A stretch of 64,000 bases of DNA, from contig JAOANR010000015.1 of the NCBI GenBank assembly GCA_030278955.1, positions 38,348,487-38,412,486 of the forward strand, written 5' to 3'. This DNA is from Hygrophila difformis. Lineage: Eukaryota > Streptophyta > Magnoliopsida > Lamiales > Acanthaceae. Below, piece after piece: positions 32,592 through 45,000 of this stretch (the stretch's first letter is position 1; every line of letters starts with the position of its first letter). The position numbers and the translations under genes were made by a program. The notes under the pieces were generated by a model. That model had not been told where the DNA came from. It worked only from the letters and a program-made list of their open reading frames with translations, and searched no databases.

Positions 32592-35500
32592 TTATTGAGT
32601 GTAAGCCGGGTCTGCCACTGCTTGGCTTTCTTTCTCCGGATCGAACTGTCCGAGGTACTCTTTCAATCGTTGTCCATTTACCACTATATCGCCCCTGCCA
32701 GTTCGAATCCTGACAGCTCCATTTTTAAACACCTCTAGTACTTCATGTGGTCCCTCCCATCTAGATTTGAGCTTTCCGGGGAACATCTTCAACCTAGTAT
32801 TGAACAATAACACATGTTGACCAACATGAAAATACTTAGGTTTGATCCGGCGATCGTGCAACTTCTGGGTCCGCTCCTTGTAAATTCGAGAGCTTTCATA
32901 AGCTTGCGCTCGTATTTCCTCAATTTCATTGAGGTCCAACTTACGTTTGCTCTGAGCAACTTTCGGATCGAAGTTAAGCATTTTAACGGCCCAGTAAGCT
33001 TTATGCTCTAGCTCTACGGGTAAATGACAGGCTTTTCCGAAGACCAGCCTGTATGGAGACATCCCGATGGGAGTCTTATATGCTGTGCGGTATGCCCATA
33101 GAGCATCATTGAGCTTACGTGCCCAATCCTTACGGGTTATCCCGACAGTGGCTTCGAGTATGTGTTTGATTTCGCGATTGGATACTTCGACTTGACCACT
33201 AGTCTGAGGATGATAAGGCGTGCCTATCTTATGGAGGATCCCATTTTTACTCATTAAAGTTTCAAAACCTTTATTAATAAAGTGTGTTCCTCCATCAGAT
33301 ATCACCACCCTAGGTACGCCAAATCGACTGAAAATGTTGTTCTTGAGGAACTTGATGACTTGGCTACCATCATTGGTCGGTAATGCGACAGCCTCGACCC
33401 ATTTGGATACGTAATCGACAGCTACCAAGATATAGTAGTTTCCACCAGATGGTGGAAACGGTCCCATGAAGTCAATACCCCATACATCAAAGATCTCAAG
33501 TGTGAGAATCCCCTTTTGAGGCATCTCATCCCTCTTGGAGATGTTTCCTAATCTTTGGCATCTGTCACAGCCCTTAACAAATGTCCTGCAATCCTCATAG
33601 ATGTGAGGCCAATAGAATCCACATTCGAGGACCTTGTGGGCCGTTCGAGCAGGACCATGGTGACCTCCATATTCTGATTCATGGCATTTTCTGACAATTT
33701 GATAAGCTTCATGCTCGGTCACACATCGCCTGATTATTAAATCAGGGCAGTGTTTGAAGAGATAAGGTTCTTCCCAGAAGTAACTTAATACATCTCGTTT
33801 GAACTTATTCCTCTGATGATAGTTCGAAAACTGGGGGGTTACTCCGCATGCCAAGAAGTTAGCGATGTCGGAAAACCATGGACAAGCTTGATTATGCAGA
33901 TGCAACGCGAACAACTGTTCGTCCGGGAAATCTTCATTAACGGCTTTTTCCTTTTTATCATTATCTAATCGAGATAAGTGGTCAGCAGCACCATTATCTC
34001 GACCTCGCCTATCTTTTATTATGATGTCGAATTCTTGCAACAGAAGTACCCACCTGATTAATCGAGGTTTTGCATCTTGTTTGCTAAACAAGTATCTCAA
34101 TGCTGTATGATCGGTGTATACTATGGTCTTTGTACCTATCAGGTACTGTCTGAACTTGTCAAACGCGAAGACTACAGCATACATCTCTTTCTCCGTTGTG
34201 GTGTAGTTGACTTGGGCTTCATTCAGGGCATGACTTGCGTAATGAATTACGCAGTGTCTCCCATCCTTATGTTGTCCAAGAACTGCGCCTACGGCGAGAC
34301 CACTAGCATCGCACATTACCTCGAAAGGTATTGACCAATCGGGTGGTTGCACTATCGGTGCAGAAACCAACATCTTCTTGAGCGTGTCAAAGGCTTGGAC
34401 ACACGCTTCATTTATTAAGAAAGGATTTTCTTTACAAAGCAGATTAGTGAGCGGCTTGGCAATTTTAGAGAAATCCTTAATGAATCGCCGGTAAAAACCG
34501 GCATGCCCTAAGAAGCTCCTAACTGATTTGATCGAGTTAGGAAGAGGGAGGTTGGAAATGATGGAAACTTTGGCTGGATCAACTTCAATGCCTGCACGAG
34601 AAATGCGATGACCTAACACTATGCCCTCAGTGACCATAAAATGGCACTTTTCCCAATTTAAAACCAAGTTAGTGTCCTCACACCTCTTTAAAATCTTAGC
34701 AAGATTGGTCAAACAATCTTCGAACGTATCTCCATACACAGAGAAGTCATCCATAAAGACCTCAATGCATTTTTCGATAAATTCAGAGAAAATAGACATC
34801 ATGCATCTTTGAAAAGTAGCAGGTGCATTGCACAAACCAAAAGGCATCCGTCGATAGGCAAAAGTGCCGTACGGGCAAGTAAAAGTGGTTTTATCATGAT
34901 CTTCACTGGAAATAACAATCTGATTATAACCAGAATAACCATCCAAAAAGCAATAAAACTCTCTCCCTGCCAACCTCTCAAGCATCTGATCAATGAATGG
35001 CAATGGAAAATGGTCCTTGCGTGTGGCCTCATTCAGCTTCCGGTAGTCGATACAAACTCTCCATCCGGTCACTGGCCTGGTTGCAACCTCTTCTCCTCGC
35101 TCATTCTTGGTTATGCACATCCCTCCTCGTTTGGGTACGACCTGCACTGGGCTAACCCATTTGCTATCAGAGATAGGATAGATTATACCAGCATCTAAGA
35201 GCTTGATAACTTCTTTCCTTACCACTTCCTGCATAAGGGGGTTCAATCGCCTCTGAGGTTGACGGGAGGGTTTAAACTCTTCTTCCATTAGAATCCTGTG
35301 CATGCAAATAGAAGGGCTTATTCCTTTTATATCAGAAATGGTCCAACCTATTGCATGTACATGTTTCTTAAGAACGACCACCAGAGCATTTTCTTGCTCT
35401 TGGGAGAGCTTAGCCGAAACAATCACGGGTAACTTTTTATGTTCTGCAAGAAACGCGTACTTGAGATGATCGGGTAGTGTTTTAAGTTCAAGCTCTGGTG

Positions 35501-36701
35501 GACATTCAACGGAAGGGAGTAGTTTGCGAGAATTGGGTAGTGGGAGAACAGATTTACCTTCGGGATCCTGCATCAGTACAGGATCCTCTTCCTCCTCTTG
35601 GTTGGCGTCATCATGGAAGTCGATGCCGTCAAATTCCTCCAAATCCCCTGTTTCAGGATCGGCGAAGTGAACGGCTTTGCATCCTTTGTGCTCCGCGCCA
35701 GCAGGCTTCAGTACCTGCTTTGATGGTTCATCCAGCATCATTTCACAATCAAGTTCAGAGTCAAGCTCTTCCCTAACTATTACATTTTCAAATGAGAAAC
35801 AAGAACTGTCATTCGGAAATTTCTGCAATTTCTCCATATCAAAGATGATCTCCTCGCCATCGACCCTTAAGGTGACTTTTCCGGATTTAGCGTCAATCAG
35901 TGCACCACCAGTGGCTAGAAATGGGCGTCCAAGGATAAGTGGCATTTCAGAATCCTCTTCAATGTCGAGGACGATGAAGTCGACCGGGAAAAGAACCTGC
36001 CCGGTTTTGACCACAACATCCTTGAGGATTCCTACGGGCTGAGTGATCGATCTGTCTGCAAGTTGCAGTCTCATCTTGACCGGTTGAATTTCTCCAAGCT
36101 TAAGGCGAACAGCCATAGCTAGTGGCATCACATTGATGCTTGATCCTAAATCACAAAGCCCCATACTCACTTTGGCCTTTCCGAATTGTACTGGAAGTGT
36201 GCAACATCCGGGGTCCTCTTTCTTTTCAGGCATTCTCCTCTGGACGATGGCACTGCATGTGCTGTTGAGAATAATTACCTCTTCCTGCTCAACCTGCCTT
36301 TTTCCTGAAATCAATTCTTTCAAGAACTTAGCATAGATGGGCATTTCGGAAATCATTTCTGTGAGAGGAATGGTTATCTCTACAGACTTTAATCGTTGCA
36401 GAAATTTCTTGAATTTAAGATCATGTTCTTTATTTTTAAGCCGCGCAGGATAAGGAATCCTGGGCATGTACTTGTTATTAGCAATTTTTGGTGGTGAAGG
36501 GAAGGAAGTTGTACCTTCACCTGTACCCTTATCTGGTTCAGCCGTTTCAGGCGCAGCTTCAGTCTGCAATTCGGCTGTCTCTTTTTCTGCTTCGTTCCCA
36601 TTATCAGCTTTCTTACCAGCATTGTCAACAATATCATCCTCCTCAAGTTCTGCTCCAGTATCTGCTCCCTTTGGTCCAGCCAGTACTCTTCCAGATTTCA
36701 A
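32592..36701 (-). CDS. Pol polyprotein of A2 (Athila-type)
   Basis: 1369 open residues; the true N-terminus is upstream in gag. Domains by residue: acidic linker 15-70; aspartic protease with D184-L-G ([15 protein letters not shown]); reverse transcriptase about 515-700 with FMDD at 649-652; RNase H about 790-905 (MCDAS, E838, TDH 863-865); integrase zinc finger H1006, H1014 or H1015, C1045, C1048; integrase core D1077, D1136, E1172 (35 residues between the last two). It ends [10 protein letters not shown] with no chromodomain. All catalytic residues I can place are present, so apart from the gag junction it looks functional. It would mature Gag, copy the RNA and insert the DNA. Confidence 0.9.
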   Translation of the reverse strand: MKSGRVLAGPKGADTGAELEEDDIVDNAGKKADNGNEAEKETAELQTEAAPETAEPDKGTGEGTTSFPSPPKIANNKYMPRIPYPARLKNKEHDLKFKKFLQRLKSVEITIPLTEMISEMPIYAKFLKELISGKRQVEQEEVIILNSTCSAIVQRRMPEKKEDPGCCTLPVQFGKAKVSMGLCDLGSSINVMPLAMAVRLKLGEIQPVKMRLQLADRSITQPVGILKDVVVKTGQVLFPVDFIVLDIEEDSEMPLILGRPFLATGGALIDAKSGKVTLRVDGEEIIFDMEKLQKFPNDSSCFSFENVIVREELDSELDCEMMLDEPSKQVLKPAGAEHKGCKAVHFADPETGDLEEFDGIDFHDDANQEEEEDPVLMQDPEGKSVLPLPNSRKLLPSVECPPELELKTLPDHLKYAFLAEHKKLPVIVSAKLSQEQENALVVVLKKHVHAIGWTISDIKGISPSICMHRILMEEEFKPSRQPQRRLNPLMQEVVRKEVIKLLDAGIIYPISDSKWVSPVQVVPKRGGMCITKNERGEEVATRPVTGWRVCIDYRKLNEATRKDHFPLPFIDQMLERLAGREFYCFLDGYSGYNQIVISSEDHDKTTFTCPYGTFAYRRMPFGLCNAPATFQRCMMSIFSEFIEKCIEVFMDDFSVYGDTFEDCLTNLAKILKRCEDTNLVLNWEKCHFMVTEGIVLGHRISRAGIEVDPAKVSIISNLPLPNSIKSVRSFLGHAGFYRRFIKDFSKIAKPLTNLLCKENPFLINEACVQAFDTLKKMLVSAPIVQPPDWSIPFEVMCDASGLAVGAVLGQHKDGRHCVIHYASHALNEAQVNYTTTEKEMYAVVFAFDKFRQYLIGTKTIVYTDHTALRYLFSKQDAKPRLIRWVLLLQEFDIIIKDRRGRDNGAADHLSRLDNDKKEKAVNEDFPDEQLFALHLHNQACPWFSDIANFLACGVTPQFSNYHQRNKFKRDVLSYFWEEPYLFKHCPDLIIRRCVTEHEAYQIVRKCHESEYGGHHGPARTAHKVLECGFYWPHIYEDCRTFVKGCDRCQRLGNISKRDEMPQKGILTLEIFDVWGIDFMGPFPPSGGNYYILVAVDYVSKWVEAVALPTNDGSQVIKFLKNNIFSRFGVPRVVISDGGTHFINKGFETLMSKNGILHKIGTPYHPQTSGQVEVSNREIKHILEATVGITRKDWARKLNDALWAYRTAYKTPIGMSPYRLVFGKACHLPVELEHKAYWAVKMLNFDPKVAQSKRKLDLNEIEEIRAQAYESSRIYKERTQKLHDRRIKPKYFHVGQHVLLFNTRLKMFPGKLKSRWEGPHEVLEVFKNGAVRIRTGRGDIVVNGQRLKEYLGQFDPEKESQAVADPAYTQ

Positions 36702-36703
36702 GG

Positions 36704-38497
36704 TTATTGCCTTGCATTGCGGGTTCTTTTCCGCAGTTGGGTCTCCACATTTCTGATGGAGGCCTGCAGTTGATTGTTGATCTCTTTCTGACTAGTGATG
36801 AAATCAGTCATCAGATTCTCAAGCCTTGAAGGAGGCTTTTGATTCTGATTCTGATTTTGATGCTGATTCTGATTCCACTGGCCTTGGTTTGGGACAAACT
36901 GAGGCTGGAAACTCTGATTGGGCTGAAAGTTCTGGAAATTCTGAGGCGGCCTCTGCTGGATCTGAGGTTGAAAACCTGGATTCTGAAAATGTTGGCCCCT
37001 GTTCTGATTGAATCCCTGATTCTGCTGAGGGTTGAACTGCTGTTGCTGTGGCTTGTTCAAGAGGTGTGAGTTTAAGGCGTTGTTGTTTGAATAAGACAGA
37101 TTCGGGTGTCTATTTGGAAAAGCTCCTGCATAGTTACAGCTCTCAGCTGTGATTTGCTCGCATGTGTCAGTTGCATGAGCACCTTGACACAGTCCACAGG
37201 TCACATCAGTTTGCTGTCCCTGCGCAGAACTTCCAACTCCTTGATTTACAGACAACGCTGCCACTTGCTCTTGAAGCTTTTCAATGTCTGACTTCTCTAC
37301 TGTACCTACAGCACATAAACTACGAGGGGGAGTGAGATTACCATCATCAGTTAGAACAGAACGGTTTACACTCATGGCTTCAATCTTTGCCCAGGCTTGG
37401 TCCATCGGTATGTAGAGCAAATGTTGACCACCAGCGGCATCAAGCATGGATTTCCATGCTGGGGTCAGACCACTGTAGAACTTTCTCAGTCTCTCCCAGT
37501 CATGGAAGCCATGTTGAGGACACTTTCTGAGTAGGTTGAAGAATCTTTCCTTTGCATCATACAAGGACTCGTCTGGTTTCATCTTGAATTCCGCAATTTT
37601 GGAGCGGCATTCATCCACCTTGGACTCCGGGAAGTATTTTGCTAGGAAGTTTCTGATCACATCTTCCCATGTAGACTTCTGATTTACGGGCAGTGACTTG
37701 TACCATGTTCGTGCTCCGCTTGTCAGAGAGAAGGGAAATAGCCTTAGTCGAATAGTGTTTGCGGGTACATCACGATTTTTGATCGTGTCACATAATTCTA
37801 GGAAGGTTTGCAGGTGATCATGGGGATCTTCATGACTTGCTCCGGCAAACTGGTTGCTCTGGACTAGATTGATTAGGGCTGGTTTCAGTTCAAAGTTCCT
37901 GGCCAAGAATGGAGCTTGTCCAGGAATATTCAGATATGGCTCTAAAATCGGCTGCATGTAATCAGCAGCAGCTGCTGCTTGATGATTGTTCTCAGGCCCG
38001 CCTTGGTACTGCTGTGGGTAGTAGTTCTGAGGCATGAAATAGTTCCTCGGATCATTGAAATCATTCGGATTCGGAGGATTCTGATGGGGGTTATGGTATT
38101 GCTGATTTTGTTGGTTTGGGAAATTTTGCTGATTTGGTTGGTTTTGGTTGTTTGGTGGATTTTGGTTCGGGTTGGGAGGGGGTGCCTCGAAGTGCTGCTG
38201 GTCCATGTTTGGTGGATTCCCACCTCCTTGTATGATCTGGGGAGGGGGATCATCCAAATCATCATGATCAGCATCTTCGGGATCTTCCTCAATGTTGTGA
38301 AGTGGGGGATTGGGTTGAATGATTGGTGGGATGTCAGGGTTTGCCATTTCGGAAATGTCGCTGCTGGTGCTTGGCGAAAGTAATGCCTGTCGTTCCCGTT
38401 CCCTTCTTCGTTTAGTCTCCGCCCTAAGACGTCTAGCTGTCTTTTCTATCTCTGAATTAAACGGGATCTCGGCTGGCGTTTGCTTCCTCCTTTGCAT
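36704..38497 (-). CDS. Gag of A2
   Basis: 597 residues from ATG ([10 protein letters not shown]). Basic N-terminus, Asn/Gln/Pro-rich stretch (100-175), capsid-like core about 200-375 ([27 protein letters not shown]), knuckle C-X2-C-X3-H-X4-C at 434-446 ([13 protein letters not shown]), Gln/Asn-rich tail. It stops just after [10 protein letters not shown] carries an extra stretch (TQMAKELQKRDQVTLPSSS) before the shared [13 protein letters not shown] frame-changing deletion in A2 therefore probably separated gag from pol; the alternative is a built-in frameshift. Confidence 0.88.
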   Translation of the reverse strand: MQRRKQTPAEIPFNSEIEKTARRLRAETKRRRERERQALLSPSTSSDISEMANPDIPPIIQPNPPLHNIEEDPEDADHDDLDDPPPQIIQGGGNPPNMDQQHFEAPPPNPNQNPPNNQNQPNQQNFPNQQNQQYHNPHQNPPNPNDFNDPRNYFMPQNYYPQQYQGGPENNHQAAAAADYMQPILEPYLNIPGQAPFLARNFELKPALINLVQSNQFAGASHEDPHDHLQTFLELCDTIKNRDVPANTIRLRLFPFSLTSGARTWYKSLPVNQKSTWEDVIRNFLAKYFPESKVDECRSKIAEFKMKPDESLYDAKERFFNLLRKCPQHGFHDWERLRKFYSGLTPAWKSMLDAAGGQHLLYIPMDQAWAKIEAMSVNRSVLTDDGNLTPPRSLCAVGTVEKSDIEKLQEQVAALSVNQGVGSSAQGQQTDVTCGLCQGAHATDTCEQITAESCNYAGAFPNRHPNLSYSNNNALNSHLLNKPQQQQFNPQQNQGFNQNRGQHFQNPGFQPQIQQRPPQNFQNFQPNQSFQPQFVPNQGQWNQNQHQNQNQNQKPPSRLENLMTDFITSQKEINNQLQASIRNVETQLRKRTRNARQ

Positions 38498-38640
38498 AGA
38501 ACAACGGCTTCAATAATGACAGTACCTGTACAATCCCCAGGTTAGAAGTGGTTCTGAAGGTGAATATCTATAATTATATGTATAGGCTACTCTAGGAGCA
38601 ATGAGGAATGTAATTCTCTAAATAAAACGGCGCAGCATCC
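38498..38640 (-). other. Untranslated leader of A2
   Basis: Between primer site and gag; it aligns with O 7795-7869 only near the gag start (TAACCTGGGGATT and GTACTGTCATTATTGAA). Confidence 0.6.
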
Positions 38641-38658
38641 TCCCCAGCAACGGCGCCA
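38641..38658 (-). other. Primer-binding site of A2 (Asp tRNA)
   Basis: On the - strand TGGCGCCGTTGCTGGGGA directly follows the LTR end. It matches the complement of the 3' end of plant Asp tRNA with one difference (T for C), the primer known for Athila-type elements. Confidence 0.85.
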
Positions 38659-39301
38659 TGAAACTTTTGACAAGTCTCGTTAACCCGAGCTTTTGCTAAA
38701 ATTATACCAGGTCAGATTTATTAAATGAAAAGCGTTATGATTCACGGGAAAGGGTTTAGGGATATGTCAAGATTATTAATCTTTTTATTACTCAAGTATG
38801 GTGCTTCGGTTTCAAATGGCACTGTGGTCCTCTCTGTCATGAAAAGTTGACAAATCTCATGGCATAGCCGGGATAGGTTGACCTTCAGCCTGTCACACTG
38901 AGGATCCCCGGCAGATATGCCATGATACTTCCCATCAATTCTTGCCATAAGAGTTCCTGCCATGAAACTTTTGACTAATTCCCACTACATGAGTATTTTC
39001 TGAAAATTCGTGATCCTGGTTTAGGTTTTATTTAATGAAACCAATTTATGATGGCGGTGTTGTGATTAGGGATATATTTATACATAGTCATGTTTTTATT
39101 GCTCGTAGTTAAGAAACTGTGCTCCCGAAAGTGCACGGAGTCAAAAATTGCAGTAATTTATAGTAAGACCGGATCGTTCACTGGAGGATGTGCGATAGAA
39201 GCAGGTCCCACGTCGTTTTACTAGATTTTCCATTCGTATTGCTCAATAGGTTTAAAAGATGATTAATATCTACTGACGGGAATTTAAACTAGATCTAGAA
39301 A
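38659..39301 (-). repeat. 5' LTR of A2, terminal part (before C2)
   Basis: It matches 23405-24043 of the other LTR, including the 304-bp extension (38659-38962) and its second terminus at 38963. The last five bases are the left AGAAA copy made by C2. Confidence 0.92.
39297..39301 (+). repeat. Target-site duplication AGAAA of C2, left copy
   Basis: AGAAA precedes TGTAAC; the right copy is at 50679-50683. The uninterrupted other LTR of A2 has a single AGAAA at this point (about 24039). Confidence 0.95.
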
Positions 39302-42005
39302 TGTAACACCCCGGATTTGATAACCCAGGCCGAGGTGTCACCGCCGCATCCCCCTAGCAAGACACGGCTTCCCGAGCTCGCTAAGGAAATGCAAGGCTTG
39401 TGGGTATGCAAAAGATTTAAAACATTCAAGATATAGTCCGGAAATTTATAATACTTAAAACAATAGTAGTAATCATCATGCGCGAAAAAGTAAATAGAGT
39501 AAATGCAGCGGAAAGTAAATCACGGCCAACATGGCCAAATCCTCGGGTTTAACAGACCCGGTAAAACAGTACTATGATGCAGAAAGCGAAATGTTCATAA
39601 TAATTCCCCCCAAGTGCATGCGTATGCGTCACTCGACATACTCTGTAAAAGAAAAATGACAACGGTTGTCAGTATAAAAATATACTGAGTAAGTTAATCC
39701 CTAACTAACAAATAAAGGGGTTACAAGTGTTTAAAACTAAAGATTTCGCTTACCGTACGAGAATTTGAAAATACATGATTTATTAGCAGCGGAAAATCAT
39801 GATTACAGAACTTAATTTAAAAAGCGAAATTTAAAGCATAATTTAAGATGCATAAATTTTAAATACATAATTAAAGACAGGATAAATACGATTTAAGCAT
39901 AATGAAACACTCACACGAGTCTTTTACTTTTCATCCCGTAAACTAAGAAGAGGACACCATACCGGGAGATCACTAACGAGGCAATCTCAACATAGGACCA
40001 CTAACGAGGCAGTCCAAACAATGGGAGACCACTAACGAGGCAGTCTCAAAGATAGTAGGACCACTAACGAGGCGATCCAAAAAGATAGTAGGACCACTAA
40101 CGAGGCGATCCACAAATACAGCGCGCGAGCTCACTAACGAGGCAATCTCAGATAGTAAGGAGACCACTAACGAGGCAGTCTCAAAGATAATGATAGTATG
40201 AAGATCGGCTCAGCCTAGTGAATGGGATTTTTTGAAAGTTCGTATTTCAAAGTTATCAAAGGATCGATATCGCGTTTTCATAGTTCGAGTTTTCTCAAGT
40301 TCGAAAAATCCTATTCGAGGCAGTTTACGCCTTTCTTAATTTAAAATTCGTTTTTCCTCCAAAAATTCTGAAACTTGGCCAGTAATTCAAAAACACACAC
40401 ACGAACAACTTTCATGTTTTAAGTTTTCGGAAATAAGGTTCCGAAGTGAGTTGAAATTTGAGTTTATTGCAAAGAATAATTTACGTCTTGAAAAACTGTT
40501 TTCGTCACAGGTTCGTGTAACGCCGATTAAAAATTCATTTCAAAACCAATCGATGTGAAATTTTTACAGTAACTACACAACACATTAAGGAACAACTTTC
40601 ATGTTTTAAGTTTTTGGAAATAATGAATTTTTGGTACTCAAAAATCGAGTGCAACTCACTGCATACTCATGGCCCTTAAAACGAATTCAAAACAGTTCGA
40701 AAAACTTGGCCGATTGACATATCAAATGAACACCAAAATTCGTGAAATTTTGTAGGCATAATCTAGACACAATTATCTACAACTTTTGTTTAGAAATGCA
40801 AAGTTAAATCATTCGAAAAATGGGTGAAAAACATGCATCAAGTTGAATGAAGAAATCTGTCACAGTTTTGAATCGTTCGGTTTGATACAGAAAGTTCATG
40901 GCGAAAATTGGGATAGCAAAACTTAATGTCAATGGCTGAAATTTGGACACAAGATAGATAAAGGTGTTAGGAACAACTTCTATGTTGAAAGGTGTTAGGG
41001 TTTTTGAAAACCGATTTTTGTTACAAGCCTATATCTCGAGATTTAAACAACAAACAACCACGAAAATTTGTGAGTAAGGTTTTAACTTACTTAGAATGAT
41101 GATAGGGTCGCTGGATTGGGTTTCCGGACGTCCTAGGGTCACGACGAACGGCCAACTTCTCCGATCGCTTTTTGTTCGTTTTCCGACGGAGAATCGTAGT
41201 AAGGAAATAGTGTTAGAATTCGAGTTTCTGAGACTTATGGACGAATTGAAACTTTGTACAATAGCTTACCAAGAGTCTAGAGGGCAGGGCTTGGTTCCTT
41301 TCGCCTTTCCGTCGCCGGAATTCTTGCCGGAAAGTGAGTTCGGAGAGGTTTCGACTTGGTGAGGAGTTTTGGAGGTGTTTAGGGTTAGGGTTTCTGAGAG
41401 TGAGGGGGAGGGGCGCCCAAAATCTGATCTTATGCCCTTCCCCATTGTTGTGATCGACTTGCCATTGATGGAGGTCGGATTTTTGGCAAGAAAATCGCCA
41501 TGGAAGGAAAGTTTACACCTCCTGCACCTCTGGCGCGCTGGTGGCGCGCACATAGGCCTTTGTGCGCGCGGAGCACGCGTGACCTTCCCTGGGGGCGCGA
41601 CGCCCTTGGCCGCGCGGTGGCCGCGCGGCGGCGCGCGGGCAGCGCGGGCCGGCCGGACCGGCCGGTTCGGCGGTCCGCGTGTTCCGTCGGGTCTTTCCTC
41701 GCTTTCCCCTATCGGTTTTCTACGTGTTAGCTCGATTCCCTGGGTCGTCTTCGTTGCGGAATCTTCTCCTTAATCTTGTTACGAGTCCGGCTTATCGCTC
41801 GCAACATTTCCGGGTCCTACTTAGCCTAGTCTAAATTGGTTCCAACATCTCCTATCGTCCTTGTGATCTAATTCGTGATGTATTTTGTGATTTATTTCGT
41901 GACTGAACTTAGAAATTAGTTCCAAGCTGCCTACGTACCCTGTGAAGGGATCAAGTCATGACGTAGTTCAAAACAATTTGAATTTGTTTTTCCTCGGGTG
42001 TTACA
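39302..42005 (-). repeat. 3' LTR of C2
   Basis: On the + strand TGTAACACCCCGG to CCTCGGGTGTTACA. It lacks about 56 bases present in the other LTR (around 49607-49665). It includes the stem-loop array 39966-40182 and a CpG-dense island (about 41530-41690). ORFs across the island run on both strands and have no recognisable product. Confidence 0.93.
39966..40182 (-). repeat. Seven-unit stem-loop array in C2 3' LTR
   Basis: Seven copies of the constant loop CACTAACGAGGC(A/G) are flanked by short inverted arms. On the + strand the arms are GAGAT/ATCTC, GGAC/GTCC, GAGAC/GTCTC, GGAC/ATCC (twice, imperfect), GAGCT/ATCTC (one mismatch), GAGAC/GTCTC. Arms differ between units but mostly stay complementary. 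Confidence 0.85.
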
Positions 42006-42045
42006 TCCTCCCCCCCTTAAGAATACAGTTATGTCCCCATAACTG
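42006..42045 (-). other. Polypurine tract and stop-codon hairpin of C2
   Basis: On the - strand AAGGGGGGGAGGA abuts the LTR start. Just before it CAGTTATG-GGGA-CATAACTG (42026-42045) forms a perfect 8-bp stem that includes the TAA of gag-pol. C1 has the same hairpin at 56589-56608. Confidence 0.75.
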
Positions 42046-45000
42046 TGGTCGGGTCGTCTTGGAAGAGGGTAGGGTAACGTTGCCTCATGTCGGCTTCCAA
42101 TTCCCAGGTTGCCGTCTCCGTCTCGTGGTTGGACCACAGGACCTTGACCATCTTTACAGTTTTATTCCTTGTCACCCTTTCCTTGTAGTCGAGTATTTGC
42201 ACCGGGGTTTCTTCATAGGTCAAGTCATCATCCAATTCGATTACGTCCGGTTGGAGTACATGCGACGTGTCGGGCACATACTTCTTTAGCTGGGAAACGT
42301 GAAACACGTTATGGACGCGTGCTAGTTGAGGCGGCAGCGCCAGCCGGTACGCCAGATTCCCTACTCTCTCTAGGATCTCATATGGCCCTATGTATCGTGG
42401 GCTCAGTTTCCCCCGCTTGCCAAAGCGCATTACGCCCTTCATTGGCGAGACCTTCAGCATGACCTTGTCACCGACTTGAAATTCCAAGTCCTGCCGTCTC
42501 ACGTCCGCATAACTCTTTTGCCGGTCCTGAGCGGCTCTCATCTTCCCCTGGATAACCTTAACTTGCTGAGCCATGTCCTCCACCAGTTGTGGCCCTACTG
42601 TCATTACTCGATCGTTCTCTTCCCAACTCAATGGGCTCCGGCATCTTCGTCCATACAGTGCCTCAAAGGGCGCCGTGCCGATGCTCGCATGGTAACTGTT
42701 GTTATAGGAGAACTCGATCAAGGGTAAATGGTGCTCCCAACTTCCCTTGAACTCCAACACACAAGCCCTCAACATGTCCTCCAGCGTCTGTATAGTTCGC
42801 TCCGTCTGTCCATCCGTCATAGGGTGGAACGCCGTACTCATCTTTATCTGCGTCCCCAGAGCTTCTTGCAGCTTGGTCCAAAACTGGGAGACGAATCTGC
42901 TATCCCTATCCGAGATGATGTCATGCGGCACCCCGTGCCGGCGTACCACATTGTCTATGTATGCCCTTGCTAGTTGGTCCATTGTCCACGTGTCCTTCAT
43001 CGGGATGAAAATGGCGGCCTTCGTTAACCTATCCACGATCACCCAGATCTTATTCATTCCTTTTGGCGATCGTGGCAACCCTGAAACAAAATCCATGGAG
43101 ATGCTATCCCACTTCCAGCTTGGGATCTCCAATGGTTGCATTAATCCTAAGGGCTTTTGCCGTACTGCCTTGATCTTCTGGCAGGTAAGGCACCTTGCCA
43201 CGAATTCGGCCACCTCTCTCTTCATGTTCGGCCACCAATAATTTTTCTTCAAGTCCTTATACAGCTTATCCCCTCCGGGGTGGACCGAGTAGGGGGTGCT
43301 ATGGCCTTCCTCCATTACCTTCTTTTTCAGATCTGCGGACTCCCGTGGTATACACCATCTTCCCCTGAAGCGGATGCTCCCGTCCTCGTGAATCTGGAAA
43401 TCTACTGCCTTTCCTTCGGCAATGCTTCTCCTCATTTCCTCCATCTGTTCGTCACCCGACTGGGCGAGTCGTATTTCTTCGAATACGGTAGGGCTTACTA
43501 CCATCGCGTTGACGACCTCGGTTACCGTACCGGGCTGCACCAGTTCCAGGCTTAGTTTCGCCAAATCTCTGTACAATTCGGCCGGTATCACCAGTGAGTT
43601 CGTGACATGTTGCGCCTTCCGACTCAAGGCGTCGGCCACGACGTTGGCCTTGCCCTCGTGATACGCGACTTCTAGGTCGTAATCTTTGATCAATTCCAAC
43701 CATCTCCTCTGCCTCAAGTTCAGCTCTCTTTGCGTGAATATGTACTTGAGGCTCTTATGGTCGGTAAACATCCGACACTTCCGCCCATAGAGATAGTGTC
43801 TCCAGATTTTCAGGGCGAACACGACCGCGGCCAGTTCCAGGTCGTGCGTCGGGTAGTTTTGCTCGTGCGGTTTCAGCTGTCGTGATGCGTACGCTATGAC
43901 CTTTTGATCCTGCATCAGTACGCATCCCAGTCCTTCTCTCGAGGCGTCGCTATACACCTTGAAGTCTCCATCCTCTGATGGTAACGCCAACACCGGCGCC
44001 GTGGTAAGTCGTTTCTTCAGCTCCTGGAATGCGGCTTCGCACTCGCCAGTCCAGTCATACTTCACCCCCTTCTTCAGCAGTTGGGTCAATGGGCGGGCGA
44101 TTTTGGAGAAATCTTGGACAAATCGCCTGTAGTAGCCCGCCAGTCCGAGAAAGCTTCTTATCTCCGTTGGGCTCTTCGGGGGTACCCACTCGGTTACAGC
44201 CGAGATTTTCGCCGGGTCTACCGCCACTCCGCTGGCGGATACGATATGCCCAAGGAATGTTACCTCCCTCAGCCAGAAGTCGCATTTGGACAACTTCCCA
44301 TATAGATGATTTTCTCGGAGGATCCTCAGCACTTTATGTAAGTGCTTGGAATGTTCTTCCTCGTCCCTTGAGTAGACCAAGATGTCGTCTATGAATACCA
44401 CTACGCATTGATCTAACAGTCCTCGGAACACGTTGTTCATGAGGTTCATGAACATCGCCGGGGCATTCGTCAGTCCGAATGACAGGACTGTGAATTCGTA
44501 GTGTCCGTAGCGAGTCCTGAACGCTGTCTTTGGGATGTCCTTCTCAGCAATTCGCAGCTGATGATATCCCGATCGCAGGTCGATCTTGGAGAACACAGTA
44601 GCTCCCTTCAGCTGGTCAAACAGATCCTCGATTCTGGGCAACGGATACTTGTTCTTGATAGTGACTTGATTAAGTCCCCTATAGTCAATACACAGTCTCA
44701 GACTCCCATCCTTCTTTTTGACAAATAAGACCGGTGCTCCCCATGGAGACGTACTCGGTCGGATATATCCTTTTTCCAGCAATTCTTCGAGCTGTTCCTT
44801 TAGCTCCTTCATCTCCGGCGGTGCCATGCGGTAAGGAGCCTTTGATACAGGTTCCGTTCCCGGGATAAGATCTATGGTGAACTCGAGATCCCTCTCAGGG
44901 GGCATGCCAGGAACGTCCTCTGGGAACACATCCGGGTACTCTCTCACCACCGGAATGTTGTCTATCTTTACCCCTTCAGCCTCGAGGTTGTGAACGTAGC

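Noticed and set aside
39973..40167. Repetitive ORF (MVSLLSEIASLVSSRAVFVDRLV...) on the - strand
   Set aside because: It arises from the seven-unit stem-loop array in the C2 LTR; unit lengths vary and the arms change to keep pairing, not protein sequence.
41369..41773. 134-residue Arg/Ala/Gly-rich ORF in C2 LTR and its copy at 50042-50446
   Set aside because: It lies in the CpG island, with open frames on both strands as expected for GC-rich DNA; no domain recognised.
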